Part shown: one piece after another, positions 9,595 through 20,181 of the stretch
How the letters are laid out: every line of letters starts with the position of its first letter
Numbering within the stretch: the stretch's first letter is position 1
DNA from: Actinomycetota bacterium
Lineage (GTDB): Bacteria; Actinomycetota; Actinomycetes; Mycobacteriales; Micromonosporaceae
Length of the DNA stretch: 64,000 nucleotides
Reading direction: 5' to 3'
Assembly (NCBI GenBank): GCA_005885555.1
Contig: VAWN01000027.1
Coordinates: forward strand, 44,218 to 108,217
Notes under the pieces: generated by a model
Told to the model about the DNA's origin: nothing
Database searches by the model: none
What the model saw: only the letters and a program-made list of their open reading frames with translations
Position numbers and translations under genes: made by a program

Positions 9595-10587
9595 ATGCTG
9601 CGGTTCTTCATCCGCCGGGCACTGCTCGCCGTGCTGACCCTGTTCGCCATCTCGGTCAGCACGTTCCTGCTCTTCTTCGCGGTACCGGCCAATCCCGTGG
9701 CGACCATGTGCGGCAACCGGATCTGTCCGGAAAGCACGCAGAAGCAGATCACTCACGACCTCGGGCTGGATCAGCCCCTCATCACGCAGTACACCGAGTA
9801 CATGAAGGGCGTCTTCGTCGGGCGGACGATCGGCAGCGGGCCGACCGCGAAGGAGTGCCCGGCGCCGTGCCTCGGCTACTCGTTCCGCACCGGACAGCCG
9901 GTGTGGGACATCATCAAGAACGGCCTGCCGGTCTCCATGAGCATCGTGATCGGCGCGGCGGTCGTCTGGCTGACCATCGGCCTCGTGCTGGGTACCGCGG
10001 CCGCGCTCAGACGCGGCGGCGCGCTGGACAAGTTCTCCGTCGGGTTCTCCCTCGGCGGCGCGTCCATGCAGATCTTCGTGCTCGGACCGATCCTGGTCGC
10101 CGTCTTCGTCTACGGCCTCGGATGGCTACCCAGACCGACCTATACCAGCCCCTTAGTCAATCCGCTCGCCTGGGCCACCGGGCTGATCCTGCCCTGGGTG
10201 ACGCTCGGCGCGATCAACTCGGCGCTGTACACCCGGTTGTCCCGCGCGCAGATGCTGGAGACCCTGTCCGAAGACTACGTCCGGACGGCGCGCGCCAAGG
10301 GGCTCACCCGCCGCGAGGTGAACTACCGGCACGCCCTGCGCGCCGCGATCACCCCGATCGTCACCATCGCGGGCCTGGACATCGGCATCAACCTCGGCGG
10401 TGTCGTCATCACCGAGACCACCTTCAATCTGCAGGGCGTGGGCCGGTACGCGGTCCAGGCGATCAACGACCTGAACCTGCCGATCGTCATGGCGACCGTA
10501 CTGCTCGCCGCGACGTTCATCGTGGTCGCGAACGTGGTGGTAGACATGCTTTACGCAACGATCGACCCTCGGGTGAAGCTCAGCTGA
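9595..10587 (+). CDS. Peptide ABC transporter permease, OppB/DppB type
   Basis: Second membrane subunit; 330 residues. It begins MLRFFIRRALLAVLTLF, the typical OppB first helix, has an external loop with three to four Cys (CGNRIC, CPAPC) and ends with the transport domain and EAA loop DYVRTARAKGLTRREVNYRH. ATG 9595 has GGAAGG upstream. OppC lies 2 kb upstream, separated by the binding-protein gene; both permeases are presumably needed for a heterodimeric channel. The paired Cys in the loop might form disulfides, which is inference. Confidence 0.93.
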   Translation: MLRFFIRRALLAVLTLFAISVSTFLLFFAVPANPVATMCGNRICPESTQKQITHDLGLDQPLITQYTEYMKGVFVGRTIGSGPTAKECPAPCLGYSFRTGQPVWDIIKNGLPVSMSIVIGAAVVWLTIGLVLGTAAALRRGGALDKFSVGFSLGGASMQIFVLGPILVAVFVYGLGWLPRPTYTSPLVNPLAWATGLILPWVTLGAINSALYTRLSRAQMLETLSEDYVRTARAKGLTRREVNYRHALRAAITPIVTIAGLDIGINLGGVVITETTFNLQGVGRYAVQAINDLNLPIVMATVLLAATFIVVANVVVDMLYATIDPRVKLS

Positions 10588-10599
10588 CGAAGGACCACC

Positions 10600-11679
10600 A
10601 TGACGACCTCCCCCTCCAGCCCAGCCTCCGGACCGTACCTGGACGTCAAGGACCTGCGGGTGCGGTTCAGCACGGAAGACGGCGTGGTCCGGGCCGTCGA
10701 CGGCGTGTCCTTCCAACTGGAGCGCGGTAAGACCCTCGGGATCGTCGGCGAGTCGGGCTCCGGCAAGAGCGTGACGAGCATGTCCATCATGGGCCTGCAC
10801 AACCCGAAGCGGACGGCCATGAGCGGCGAGATCCGCGTCGGCGGCACCGACGTGCTGAAGCTGTCCGAGGACAAGATCCGCAGGCTGCGCGGTCAGGCCA
10901 TGGCGATGATCTTCCAGGATCCACTGTCGTCGCTGCACCCGTACTACACGATCGGCCGGCAGATCGTCGAGGCGTACCGGGTTCACCACGACGTGTCCAA
11001 GGCCAAAGCGCAGAAGCGGGCGATCGAGATGCTCGACCGGGTCGGCATCCCGCAGCCGCAGAAGCGGTTCGAGCAGTACCCGCACGAGTTCTCCGGCGGC
11101 ATGCGGCAGCGCGCCATGATCGCGATGTCGCTGATCAACGACCCGGACCTGCTGATCGCCGACGAACCGACCACCGCGCTCGACGTCACCGTCCAGGCGC
11201 AGATCCTCGACCTGCTGGAGAGCCTGCAGAAGGAGTTCAACTCCGCGATCATCCTGATCACCCACGACCTCGGGGTCGTCGCGCAGGTCGCCGACGACGT
11301 ACTGGTCATGTACGGCGGCCGCGCCGTCGAGTACGGCAACGCCGAGCAGGTGCTGCGGGCCGCGCAGATGCCGTACACCTGGGGGCTGCTGTCGAGCATT
11401 CCGTCGGTACACGGCGACTCCGACGCCGACCTGGTACCCATCAAGGGCAACCCGCCGAGCCTGATCAACCTGCCGCCCGGTTGCTCGTTCCATCCGCGCT
11501 GCCGGTACGCGATGCTCAACGGCGGCCCGTGCGACCAGGAGGTACCCGAGCTGCTGCCGGTCCAGGGCGAGGTCGGTCACCTGGTCGCCTGCCACCTGCC
11601 CGACCAGTTCCGCAAGGACACCTACGTCAACGAGATCGCGCAGACCGGTGTGGCGGTCGTGAGTGAGGAGCTGGCGTGA
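10600..11679 (+). CDS. Peptide ABC transporter ATP-binding protein, OppD type
   Basis: Cytoplasmic ATPase, 359 residues. Walker A GESGSGKS, Q-loop IFQDP, signature FSGGMRQR, Walker B LLIADEPTTALD and the switch His in THDLG are all present. The C-terminal oligopeptide/dipeptide domain contains PPGCSFHPRC, the Cys-containing motif of OppD/F proteins. Start ATG 10600 with GAAGGA just upstream. The stop overlaps the GTG of a repeat-derived bridge ORF (GTGA at 11676-11679). Confidence 0.95.
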   Translation: MTTSPSSPASGPYLDVKDLRVRFSTEDGVVRAVDGVSFQLERGKTLGIVGESGSGKSVTSMSIMGLHNPKRTAMSGEIRVGGTDVLKLSEDKIRRLRGQAMAMIFQDPLSSLHPYYTIGRQIVEAYRVHHDVSKAKAQKRAIEMLDRVGIPQPQKRFEQYPHEFSGGMRQRAMIAMSLINDPDLLIADEPTTALDVTVQAQILDLLESLQKEFNSAIILITHDLGVVAQVADDVLVMYGGRAVEYGNAEQVLRAAQMPYTWGLLSSIPSVHGDSDADLVPIKGNPPSLINLPPGCSFHPRCRYAMLNGGPCDQEVPELLPVQGEVGHLVACHLPDQFRKDTYVNEIAQTGVAVVSEELA

Positions 11680-11773
11680 GCGTAGCGGGGCGCGGCGTCG
11701 CCTGGACTGAGGAGCGCAGCGACGAGGGAAGGTGGCGCACCGGAGCGCCTCGCGGAGCGAAGCAGGAGGCCCA

Positions 11774-11777
<4 letters not shown>
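11676..11777 (+). CDS. 33-codon bridge ORF made of interspersed repeat, between oppD- and oppF-type genes
   Basis: Open frame of 33 codons whose GTG overlaps the upstream TGA by 4 nt (GTGA, 11676-11679) and whose TGA overlaps the GTG of the next gene (GTGA, 11774-11777). It consists of one copy of the repeat with the core at 11703-11731, so its peptide contains [10 protein letters not shown]. The AGGAGG for the oppF-type gene lies inside it. No protein function is claimed. The geometry suggests that translation through it keeps downstream translation coupled. A repeat-derived ORF of the same length sits at 18374-18475. Confidence 0.5.
11677..11763 (+). repeat. Interspersed repeat, copy 1 (29-bp core 11703-11731)
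   Basis: The core starts TGGACTGAGGAGCG and ends AGCGACGAGGGAAG, with one C/T-variable base between. Four copies of this 29-bp core occur in the window (also 18420-18448, 19998-20026, 27170-27198), identical apart from that base. Flanks carry GAGCGNAGCG-type motifs and imperfect GGCGC/GCGCC inverted ends. It fills the gap between two coupled transporter genes. Confidence 0.85.
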
Positions 11778-12814
<1,037 letters not shown>

Positions 12815-13686
12815 CCGGCGGGGGTAGCACCCATCCGGTGTGCTGCACCTCGCGTGCGAGCTCGGGCCAGACCGTGGCGGTCGCGGCCCGCGCCTGGGTG
12901 AGCCGCCGGACCGACCGCCGGTTGCGCTCCGCGAGCACTGCTGCCAGGTATGCCCAGCCGGGGGTACCCGCGGGAGCCGGCGGAGTCGTGGCGGTCGCGA
13001 CCTCGCTCGCCAGGCTGAAGCCGAGGCGCGACCGGGCCGGCTCGCGGATCTCCCGGTTCCGGGCGAGGTAGTGCCGCACCGCCAGCGCCAGCTCGTCGTC
13101 GAGGCCGGTCAGGTCCAGCATCTGCGCCCAACCGGCCAGCGGCGGCGGCATCGCCGGTACCCAGCCCCAGCTCGCCGGTGTCCGCTCGTGGATGACGATG
13201 GTGCCGGCCATGAGGTCGCCCAGCCGCTTGCCCTGCGGGTTGACCAGCATGATCCAGAGACTGGCGAGCCAGGTGACGGGTACCAGCAGCAGCCCCGGCC
13301 ACTCCAGCGCGGTGGCCACCAGCGCCCGGGTCAGCGCATGGCGGAACCGGATCGGGCCGCCGTCATCGCGTACCACACGCAGCCCCATCGCCAGCTTGCC
13401 CAGCGTCCGGCCGCCGGTCAGCGTCTCCAGCACCGCCGGGTACCCGATGAAGACCAGTACCAGCAGGATCGTCAGGAGGGCGAAGACGAGCGCCTGGTCG
13501 GCCGCCCCGAACGATCCGAAGATGCCGACCACGATGCTGAACGCCACCCAGAGCAGAAACGCCAGGCCCAGCTGCGCCATGATGTCGATCAGCAGCGCCA
13601 GGGTACGGGACCCCAGCCGGGCGAACCGGATGTCGAACTCGACGGCCTCGCCACTGACCAGGCTCATCCGCCCATCCAACCACGAT

Positions 13687-13692
13687 TAAGCT
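13687..13692 (+). promoter_or_regulatory. -10 box TAAGCT of a leaderless promoter
   Basis: TAAGCT matches TANNNT and ends exactly 7 nt before the ATG at 13700, so transcription should begin at or next to the start codon. The space between the divergent start codons (13667 and 13700) is only about 32 nt, leaving no room for a leader. Confidence 0.55.
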
Positions 13693-13699
13693 GCCCGGC

Positions 13700-14695
13700 A
13701 TGGACCTCGACGCCTACGTGGCCGAGCACGCGGCCCAGTGGCGTCGGCTGGAGGCCCTGTCGCGGCGGCGCCGGCTCAGCGCTGAGGAGACCGACGAGCT
13801 GATCGCGCTGTACCAGCGCGTCGGTACCCACCTGTCGGTGGTGCGCAGCCGGTCACCCGATCCGGCCCTGGTGGCCCGGCTGTCGCGCATCCTGCTGGCC
13901 GCCCGTGGCGCGATCACCGGCGGTACCGCCTTCTCCTGGCGCACCGTCGGCCGGTTCTTCACCGCCACGTTCCCGCTGGCCGTCTACGAGGCGTGGCCGT
14001 GGTGGTGCACGGTGGCGGTGGCCAACGTCGGCATCGCCGGCCTGATGATGTCCTACGTCGCCGCGCACCCCGACGTGCAGTCCGCGTTCCTCAGCGACGC
14101 CGACATCCAGAGCATCGTCAACAGCCAGTTCCGCGACTACTACTCGGCCAACCAGGCGCAGAACTTCGCGCTGGAGGTCTGGACGCACAACGCGCTGCTG
14201 GCCGGCCAGTGCCTGGTCGCCGGCATCCTGATCCTGCCGGTGCTGTACTTCCTCGCGATGAACCTGGTCAACCTCGGCCTGGTCGGCGGCGTGATGATCG
14301 GCAACGGAAAGTCCGACGTGTTCTTCGGCCTGATCGTCCCGCACGGGCTGCTGGAGCTGACCGCGGTGTTCGTCGCCGCCGGGGTCGGCCTGCGGATCGG
14401 CTGGGCCTGGATCGCGCCCGGCCCCGGCCGTACCCGTGGCCGCGCGCTGGCCGAAACCGCCCGCGCGGGTACCCTCGTGGCCCTCGGGCTGGTGATGGTT
14501 CTGCTGGTCAGCGGCCTGATCGAGGCGTTCGTCACGCCGTCGCCGCTGCCGACGGCGCTGCGGGTCGCGATCGGCGTGCTCGCCTGGCTCGGCTTCCTCG
14601 GGTACGTCGTCGTGCTGGGCTGGCGGGCACGGCAGGAGTCGGTCACCACCGACCTCGCCGCCGAGCTGAACGAGGACGTCCGGCCCGCTGTCTGA
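13700..14695 (+). CDS. SpoIIM-like (stage II sporulation protein M family) membrane protein
   Basis: A 331-residue integral membrane protein of the SpoIIM/DUF95 family. An N-terminal soluble helical part (MDLDAYVAEHAAQWRRLEAL, ELIALYQRVGTHLSVV) is followed by about six membrane helices, with NLGLVGGVMIGN and IVPHGLLELTAVFVAAG typical of the family. In Bacillus SpoIIM acts in engulfment; the actinobacterial role is not established, and the family commonly pairs with RDD proteins. It diverges from the RDD gene and is probably transcribed leaderless. Confidence 0.85.
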   Translation: MDLDAYVAEHAAQWRRLEALSRRRRLSAEETDELIALYQRVGTHLSVVRSRSPDPALVARLSRILLAARGAITGGTAFSWRTVGRFFTATFPLAVYEAWPWWCTVAVANVGIAGLMMSYVAAHPDVQSAFLSDADIQSIVNSQFRDYYSANQAQNFALEVWTHNALLAGQCLVAGILILPVLYFLAMNLVNLGLVGGVMIGNGKSDVFFGLIVPHGLLELTAVFVAAGVGLRIGWAWIAPGPGRTRGRALAETARAGTLVALGLVMVLLVSGLIEAFVTPSPLPTALRVAIGVLAWLGFLGYVVVLGWRARQESVTTDLAAELNEDVRPAV

Positions 14696-14722
14696 GCCCG
14701 CCGTCGGAGCCCGCCGGGTGAG

Positions 14723-16053
14723 TCAGAGCCGGCCGGCCGCCTTCATGGCGAGGTAGGCGTCGGCGACCCGGGAGGCGAACACGTCGGCCGGGGCGTCGAC
14801 GACCTCCACCTGATGGCGGCCGAGCGCGGCGCGCAGGCGGTCGCGCTCGGCCAGCGTCCGGTGCGCGGCCGCCGCGGCGTACACGCCCTCGATGTCGCCG
14901 CGCCGGCCGGCCAGCTCCGCGACGGCCGGATCGTGCACCGCCGCCAGTACCACCTTGTGCCGTGCGGTCAGCTGGGTCAGTACCGGCAGCAGCCCCTCGC
15001 CGAGCGCACCGGCCTCCAGTGCGGTGAACAGGACGACCAGGGCACGCTTGCGTTCCCGCCGCAGCACCTCGCCGGCGACCAGCCCGAAGTCGGTCTCCAC
15101 CAGGGCCGGCTGCAGCGGCGCCATCGCGTTGGTGAGCCGGGGCAGCAGACTGCGACCGGTACCGCCCTCGACCGCCGCGCGTACCGTCGTGTCGATCGCC
15201 AGCAGGTCGACCCGGTCACCGGCCCGGTTGGCCAGCGTGGCGAGCAGCAGCGCGGCGTCGATCGCGGCGTCCAGCCGCGGCTCGTCCAGCGTCCGGTCGC
15301 CGATCACGGTCGCCACGCGGGCGGCCGAGGTGCGACCGGTGTCGATGACGCACAGCACCCGGCGGTCGCGTTCCGGGCGCCAGGTGCGGACGATGACGTC
15401 GGAGCGCCGGGCGCTGGCCCGCCAGTCGATCGACCGCACGTCGTCACCGATCACGTACTCGCGCAGCGTGTCGAACTCGGTGCCCTGACCGCGGCCGCGG
15501 GTCACCACCATGCCGTCGACGACGCGCAGCCGGGCCATCTTCTCGGCGAGGAAGCGGCGGGAGGCGAACCGGGGCAGCACGCGCAGCCGCCATCCGGGCG
15601 TCATCGCGTCGGCGCGGCGGCCGCTGGGCTGCCGGTACGCGAAGCCGAGCGGGCCGTACGAGCGGACCGTCACCCGGGCCGCCGGGCGGTCGCCGCGCCG
15701 CGTCGGGTACAGGGTGGTGACCAGGCGCGCGGACTCGTCCGGGTCGAGGTCGACGCGCTGTGCGTACGGGGTCGCGCCGGCCGACGGTACCCATGCATCG
15801 CGGATCTGCGCGCGCAGCGGGCGCACCCCCGTGTTGGTGACCACCAGCGTGACCTCGGTGGTGTCGTCGAGCCGCACCTGCCGGGCGCCTTCCCGGCGCA
15901 GCACCACGTCGCCGGGCGCCGCGGCGAGCGCGGCGTCGAGCACGCACAGCGTGGCGACCGCGGCGGCGAGCACGGCGACGCCCGCCCACGGCCACGGCAG
16001 CACGGCCACCACCACCGCTCCCGCGGCGAGCAGTGCGGCCGGACGCCAGGTGA

Positions 16054-16057
<4 letters not shown>
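14723..16057 (-). CDS. DUF58 domain protein
   Basis: A 444-residue membrane-anchored protein: two N-terminal hydrophobic helices, a beta-rich region, then the DUF58 core with GDDVRSIDWRASARR and a VWA-like Rossmann fold (VLCVIDTGRTS). DUF58 proteins pair with MoxR AAA ATPases and are thought to help assemble or activate protein complexes; the target is unknown. ATG 16057 overlaps the moxR stop by 4 nt (ATGA). Last gene of the minus-strand operon. Confidence 0.88.
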
Positions 16058-17021
<964 letters not shown>

Positions 17022-17025
<4 letters not shown>

Positions 17026-18377
17026 GGGTGTACTCCCTTGTCGATGTCCACGGACATGTGCAGCAGGTGGTCCAGTTCGGCGGCCAGGCGTACCAGGTCG
17101 GCGTCTCCGGCGGGTTCGGCGCCGTAGAGGATCGTGTCGACGTGTCCGGGCGGCCAGCCGGTGCGTGCGGCGACCGCCTCGACGACCGCCTCCCGCGGTG
17201 CGTCGCTGGCGATGTCGAGTGCCGGGCGGAGCCGGTTCAGCGTGCTCGTCCGCAGCGTCAGCAGGGCGGGCCGCCGGGCCTTGGCGCGCCGGTACAGCCG
17301 GCCGCGACCCTCGACGGTCTCCGCCGCCCGTACCGCGACCGGCAGCGGTTCGCTGACCGGCGGGCCGAGCCGGCGGGCACGGGCCACCGCGAAGGCGAGC
17401 GCCCCGAGGCCGAGCATCGCCAGCGCCGCCCAGGCCCAGGGCGGCAGCAGCTTCCAGTACGGCGGCGTCGGCGGCTCGCCCGCGGATCCGCCGCGGTTGC
17501 GGTCGCCGGCACCGCCGCCGCCCTGGGTACCGCTGATCGGGAAGTCCGGGTCGGGCGAGCCGCCGGTACCCAGCGACGGCGGCGCACCGACCTGACCGGG
17601 ATCCGGGGACTCGTCGATCACCCGCGGCGCCGGTTCGCTGCGGTGCAGGTCCAGCCAGACCACCCGGCGGTGCGCGGCGAGCAGGCCACCGGCGAGTGCC
17701 GCGTTGCCGTGCTCGGCGATGCGGTCGTTGCGGAACGGCTCGTTCGCGCCGACCAGCAGTACCTCGGCCGCGGCGTACCGGGTGCCGACCAGCGCGCCGT
17801 CGTAGCAGCGCGCGGTCTCCTCAACCACCTTGCCGTACGAGAGGTGGTACACGCCCGCGTCGCCGGCCCGGGCGGCTTCGGGCAGCGGGCAGCCGGGTGC
17901 CACGGTCGCGGTGGCCCAGCGGCTGCGGCCGCCCCGCACCGGGATCAGCCCCTGGCCGAGGGTCAGGTCACTCGGCTGTACCAGCACCACCCGGGTACTG
18001 GCCGGCAGCAGCTTGAGCATCCGCAGGTAGTAGGCGTGCATGAGGCCCGGTGCCGGGATGAACAGGGTCGCGTCGCCCTGGTACGCGGCGACGAGGGCGT
18101 CGGAGCTCCTGTCGACCCGCTGTACCGCGACGCCGCGGGCGGAGAGCAGGCCGGCCAGCCGCGCACCGCCGATCGCCGCGGTGCTGGCCGGGTTCAGGAA
18201 CGCCGGGTCGGTGACGTCGGGCTCCTGCATCGCGTGCCCGATCGCGGTACCGGTGACCAGCGCGACCACCACCGCGAACGGAATCACCAGCCGCAGCCAG
18301 CGCCGGTCGCGCGGCCGCGCCCGCTGTTGCGGTGCCGTCGGCGTGGCGGCCGCAGGGATCGCGCTGCGCACGCTCAC
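17022..18377 (-). CDS. DUF4350 domain membrane protein
   Basis: A 451-residue protein with a helix near residues 28-46, a large external domain (PASTAAIGGARLAGLLSARG, then VVLVQPSDLTLGQGLIP) resembling DUF4350, a second helix near the middle (PPWAWAALAMLGLGALAF) and a cytoplasmic tail. Function unknown; it belongs to the conserved MoxR-DUF58-DUF4129 neighbourhood. The GTG start at 18377 and its GGGGGG ribosome site are inside a 25-bp sequence duplicated 98 nt upstream around a repeat element. Confidence 0.85.
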
Positions 18378-18475
18378 TGTGCCCCCCGGGTCGCTACGCG
18401 GGGCGCTGTGGTGCGCCGCCTTCCCTCGTCGCTGCGCTCCTCAGTCCAGGCGCCGCCGCGCCCCGCTGCGCTCAC
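18374..18475 (-). CDS. 33-codon bridge ORF made of interspersed repeat, before the DUF4350 gene
   Basis: GTG 18475 starts an open frame through the repeat and ends with a TGA that overlaps the DUF4350 GTG (GTGA, 18377-18374). Its own GTG overlaps the stop of a nine-codon ORF that itself overlaps the DUF4129 stop (18472-18501). It has the same length, overlap style and [10 protein letters not shown] core as the ORF at 11676-11777. GGGGGG stands before its GTG. It is probably a coupling device rather than a functional protein; that is inference. Confidence 0.45.
   Translation of the reverse strand: MSAAGRGGAWTEERSDEGRRRTTAPRVATRGAQ
18391..18474 (-). repeat. Interspersed repeat, copy 2 (core 18420-18448), flanked by 25-bp direct repeats
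   Basis: Minus-strand copy of the family with the 29-bp core. It lies between identical 25-bp sequences at 18371-18395 and 18469-18493 (starting CGCTCACTGTG, ending CCGGGTCGCT), each carrying a GGGGGG ribosome site and a GTG. The arrangement looks like insertion or recombination that duplicated the original translation start. Confidence 0.8.
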
Positions 18476-18501
18476 TGTGCCCCCCGGGTCGCTGCGCTCA
18501 T
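18472..18501 (-). CDS. Nine-codon overlap ORF between DUF4129 gene and bridge ORF
   Basis: ATG 18501 overlaps the DUF4129 stop (ATGA), and its TGA (18474-18472) overlaps the GTG at 18475 (GTGA). It encodes MSAATRGAQ. It is likely a translation-coupling remnant, perhaps the original link between the DUF4129 and DUF4350 genes before the repeat arrived. Confidence 0.3.
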   Translation of the reverse strand: MSAATRGAQ

Positions 18502-19124
18502 CGGGCACCGACCGGCGTCAGGGCGGCGTGCACCCGGCCCGCGTGCTCCCGCATCTGCGCGTCGTGCGCCGGACCGGCCGGTCGCTGCCCGTACCAGATG
18601 TCGGAGAACAGCCGGCTCGCGGCGTCCAGCGGTGGCCGTACCGGTGGCCGCGCGACGGCAGCCGCGCCCGCCAGCTCGGTGATCGTCCAGCCCGGCCGGT
18701 TGTCCACCACCCCGGCGTCGACCAGCTCGCGGACGATGCCGCGCAGCCGCTCCCGTACCGCCTCGGCATAGCGCCCTTCGGACGCGAGCCGGTCGGCCAG
18801 CGAGAGGAACGCCTCGACGGGCAGCTCGGGAAGCTCGTCGGTCTCGTGCGGTACCAGCTCGGGTTCCGGCCCGGCCACGCGCCTGCGCCGCCATCGCCAG
18901 CGCCACCGCCAGCGCAGCCGGGGCCAGCGCAACCACGGCCGGCGCCAGCGGCGGCGTACCCCGTCGGCAGCGCCCCGGTACGGCCAGTTCGTGGGCAGCC
19001 ACCGCGGCCAGAAGTACCAGCCGGCCGCCACCAGCGCGGCCGCCACGAACAGCAGCAGCACGGTCAACCCGAGCCCGACGGTGTCGTCGACGCGCGCGAC
19101 GAACTCGTCCCACCAGCGCCCCAT
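18498..19124 (-). CDS. DUF4129 domain membrane protein
   Basis: A 208-residue protein with one N-terminal membrane helix (LGLTVLLLFVAAALVAAGWYF), an unusually Trp/Arg-rich segment at about residues 56-80 (LRWPRLRWRWRWRWRRRR), then a soluble DUF4129 domain with GRYAEAVRERLRGIVRELVDAGV and DIWYGQRPA. Function unknown; DUF4129 domains accompany MoxR/DUF58 operons and some transglutaminase-like proteins. ATG 19124 lies 4 nt after the upstream gene's stop. The (WR)n stretch may bind membranes or nucleic acid, but this is only suggested by composition. Confidence 0.85.
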   Translation of the reverse strand: MGRWWDEFVARVDDTVGLGLTVLLLFVAAALVAAGWYFWPRWLPTNWPYRGAADGVRRRWRRPWLRWPRLRWRWRWRWRRRRVAGPEPELVPHETDELPELPVEAFLSLADRLASEGRYAEAVRERLRGIVRELVDAGVVDNRPGWTITELAGAAAVARPPVRPPLDAASRLFSDIWYGQRPAGPAHDAQMREHAGRVHAALTPVGAR

Positions 19125-19128
19125 CCGG

Positions 19129-19845
19129 TCAGCCGCCCGTGAGAATGCGGTCGGGTGGCACGCCGCGCCGCAGCGCCCGGCTCAGCGCGAGGTCCAGGCC
19201 CTCCACGCGCATCCGGTTCTCCACGTGCAGGACGGCGTCCAGGCAGCCCAGCGCCGCGTACGCCACCGCGTTGACGAGCGTCCACGCGCCGACCGCGACC
19301 ACCGCCGGCCAGACCCGGCCGGGCAGGTGCACGACCAGGCCCAGTGCCGCGGTGCCGCCCAGGGCCAGCGCCACCCGGATCGCGTACCAGGCGAGGTAGC
19401 CGAGCATCCGGATCCCGCCGGGCCGCCAGCGGCCCCGGGCCACCATCCGCAACGAGCGGCCGAGCGCGGCGAACGGCCCCAGCCGGTCGATGACCAGGGC
19501 CGGCGCGGCGAGGCCGGTGAACATGTACCAGAAGACCCAGGGCACCAGCCCGGCCGCCGCGGTCAGCGCCGCCGCCGGGGCGATCAGCGCCGCGAGGGCG
19601 AGCAACGCGCCGAGCCGGCTGCCGCGCCCGGCCAGCCAGCGCGGTGCCGGTTCACCCCCGACCAGCGCCGGTACCGCGGCCCGCGCGGCCAGCCCACCGA
19701 GCAGCGCGATGATCGCCGTCTCGGTACCCAGCCCGACGACCACCACCAGCCAGACCGCGCCGAGATCGTCGTCCAGCGGGTCGAAGTACGGCGGGATCGG
19801 CCCGGCCGCCAACCGTACCGGCAGCAACAGCAACTGTTCGGCCAC
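19129..19845 (-). CDS. Multi-pass membrane protein; 5' end displaced by a repeat, may be damaged
   Basis: From GTG 19845 the frame gives 238 residues with several membrane helices and a C-terminus RILTGG. The same frame upstream clearly codes for family sequence (GEIIPLRPLTLAELLDC, about nt 19951-19902), so the real protein should begin near 19970. No ATG, GTG or TTG exists between there and an in-frame TGA at about 20052-20050, because an interspersed repeat occupies the spot. Either a rare start is used, or the gene now makes a protein lacking about 40 N-terminal residues. First gene of the MoxR operon; function unknown. Confidence 0.65.
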   Translation of the reverse strand: MAEQLLLLPVRLAAGPIPPYFDPLDDDLGAVWLVVVVGLGTETAIIALLGGLAARAAVPALVGGEPAPRWLAGRGSRLGALLALAALIAPAAALTAAAGLVPWVFWYMFTGLAAPALVIDRLGPFAALGRSLRMVARGRWRPGGIRMLGYLAWYAIRVALALGGTAALGLVVHLPGRVWPAVVAVGAWTLVNAVAYAALGCLDAVLHVENRMRVEGLDLALSRALRRGVPPDRILTGG

Positions 19846-19967
19846 CGCCAGGATGGCGCTCGCGGCGAGCAGCCCGCGCGCGTTGCGGCGCAGCAGTTCC
19901 AGCGCGCAGTCCAGCAGCTCGGCCAGGGTGAGCGGGCGCAGCGGGATGATCTCGCCAGCGATATCGG

Positions 19968-20052
19968 TTCGCTGCGCGAGGCGCTTTGATGCAGCCTCTT
20001 CCCTCGTCGCTACGCTCCTCAGTCCAGACTCTGCCGCGCCTCGCTTCGCTCA
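19968..20052 (-). repeat. Interspersed repeat, copy 3 (core 19998-20026)
   Basis: Minus-strand copy with the same 29-bp core (T variant). Its ends carry 9-bp inverted repeats GCGAGGCGC and GCGCCTCGC, the clearest termini of the four copies. It replaces the expected start region of the membrane-protein gene downstream. Confidence 0.8.
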
Positions 20053-20181
20053 CGCAGCGCTCATCGTGACACGTTCCGGGATGCCGTGGGGTCCAGCTCG
20101 GGACTGTCCGGTTTGCCTGGATCAACAGCCGACCGGGCGGCGGGTTCCCGGATCCGCGGCGCGAGATGGAATATTGGTCGC

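Noticed and set aside
19652..20125. 158-codon minus-strand ORF containing [10 protein letters not shown]
   Set aside because: It is the repeat read through into the wrong frame of the membrane-protein gene.
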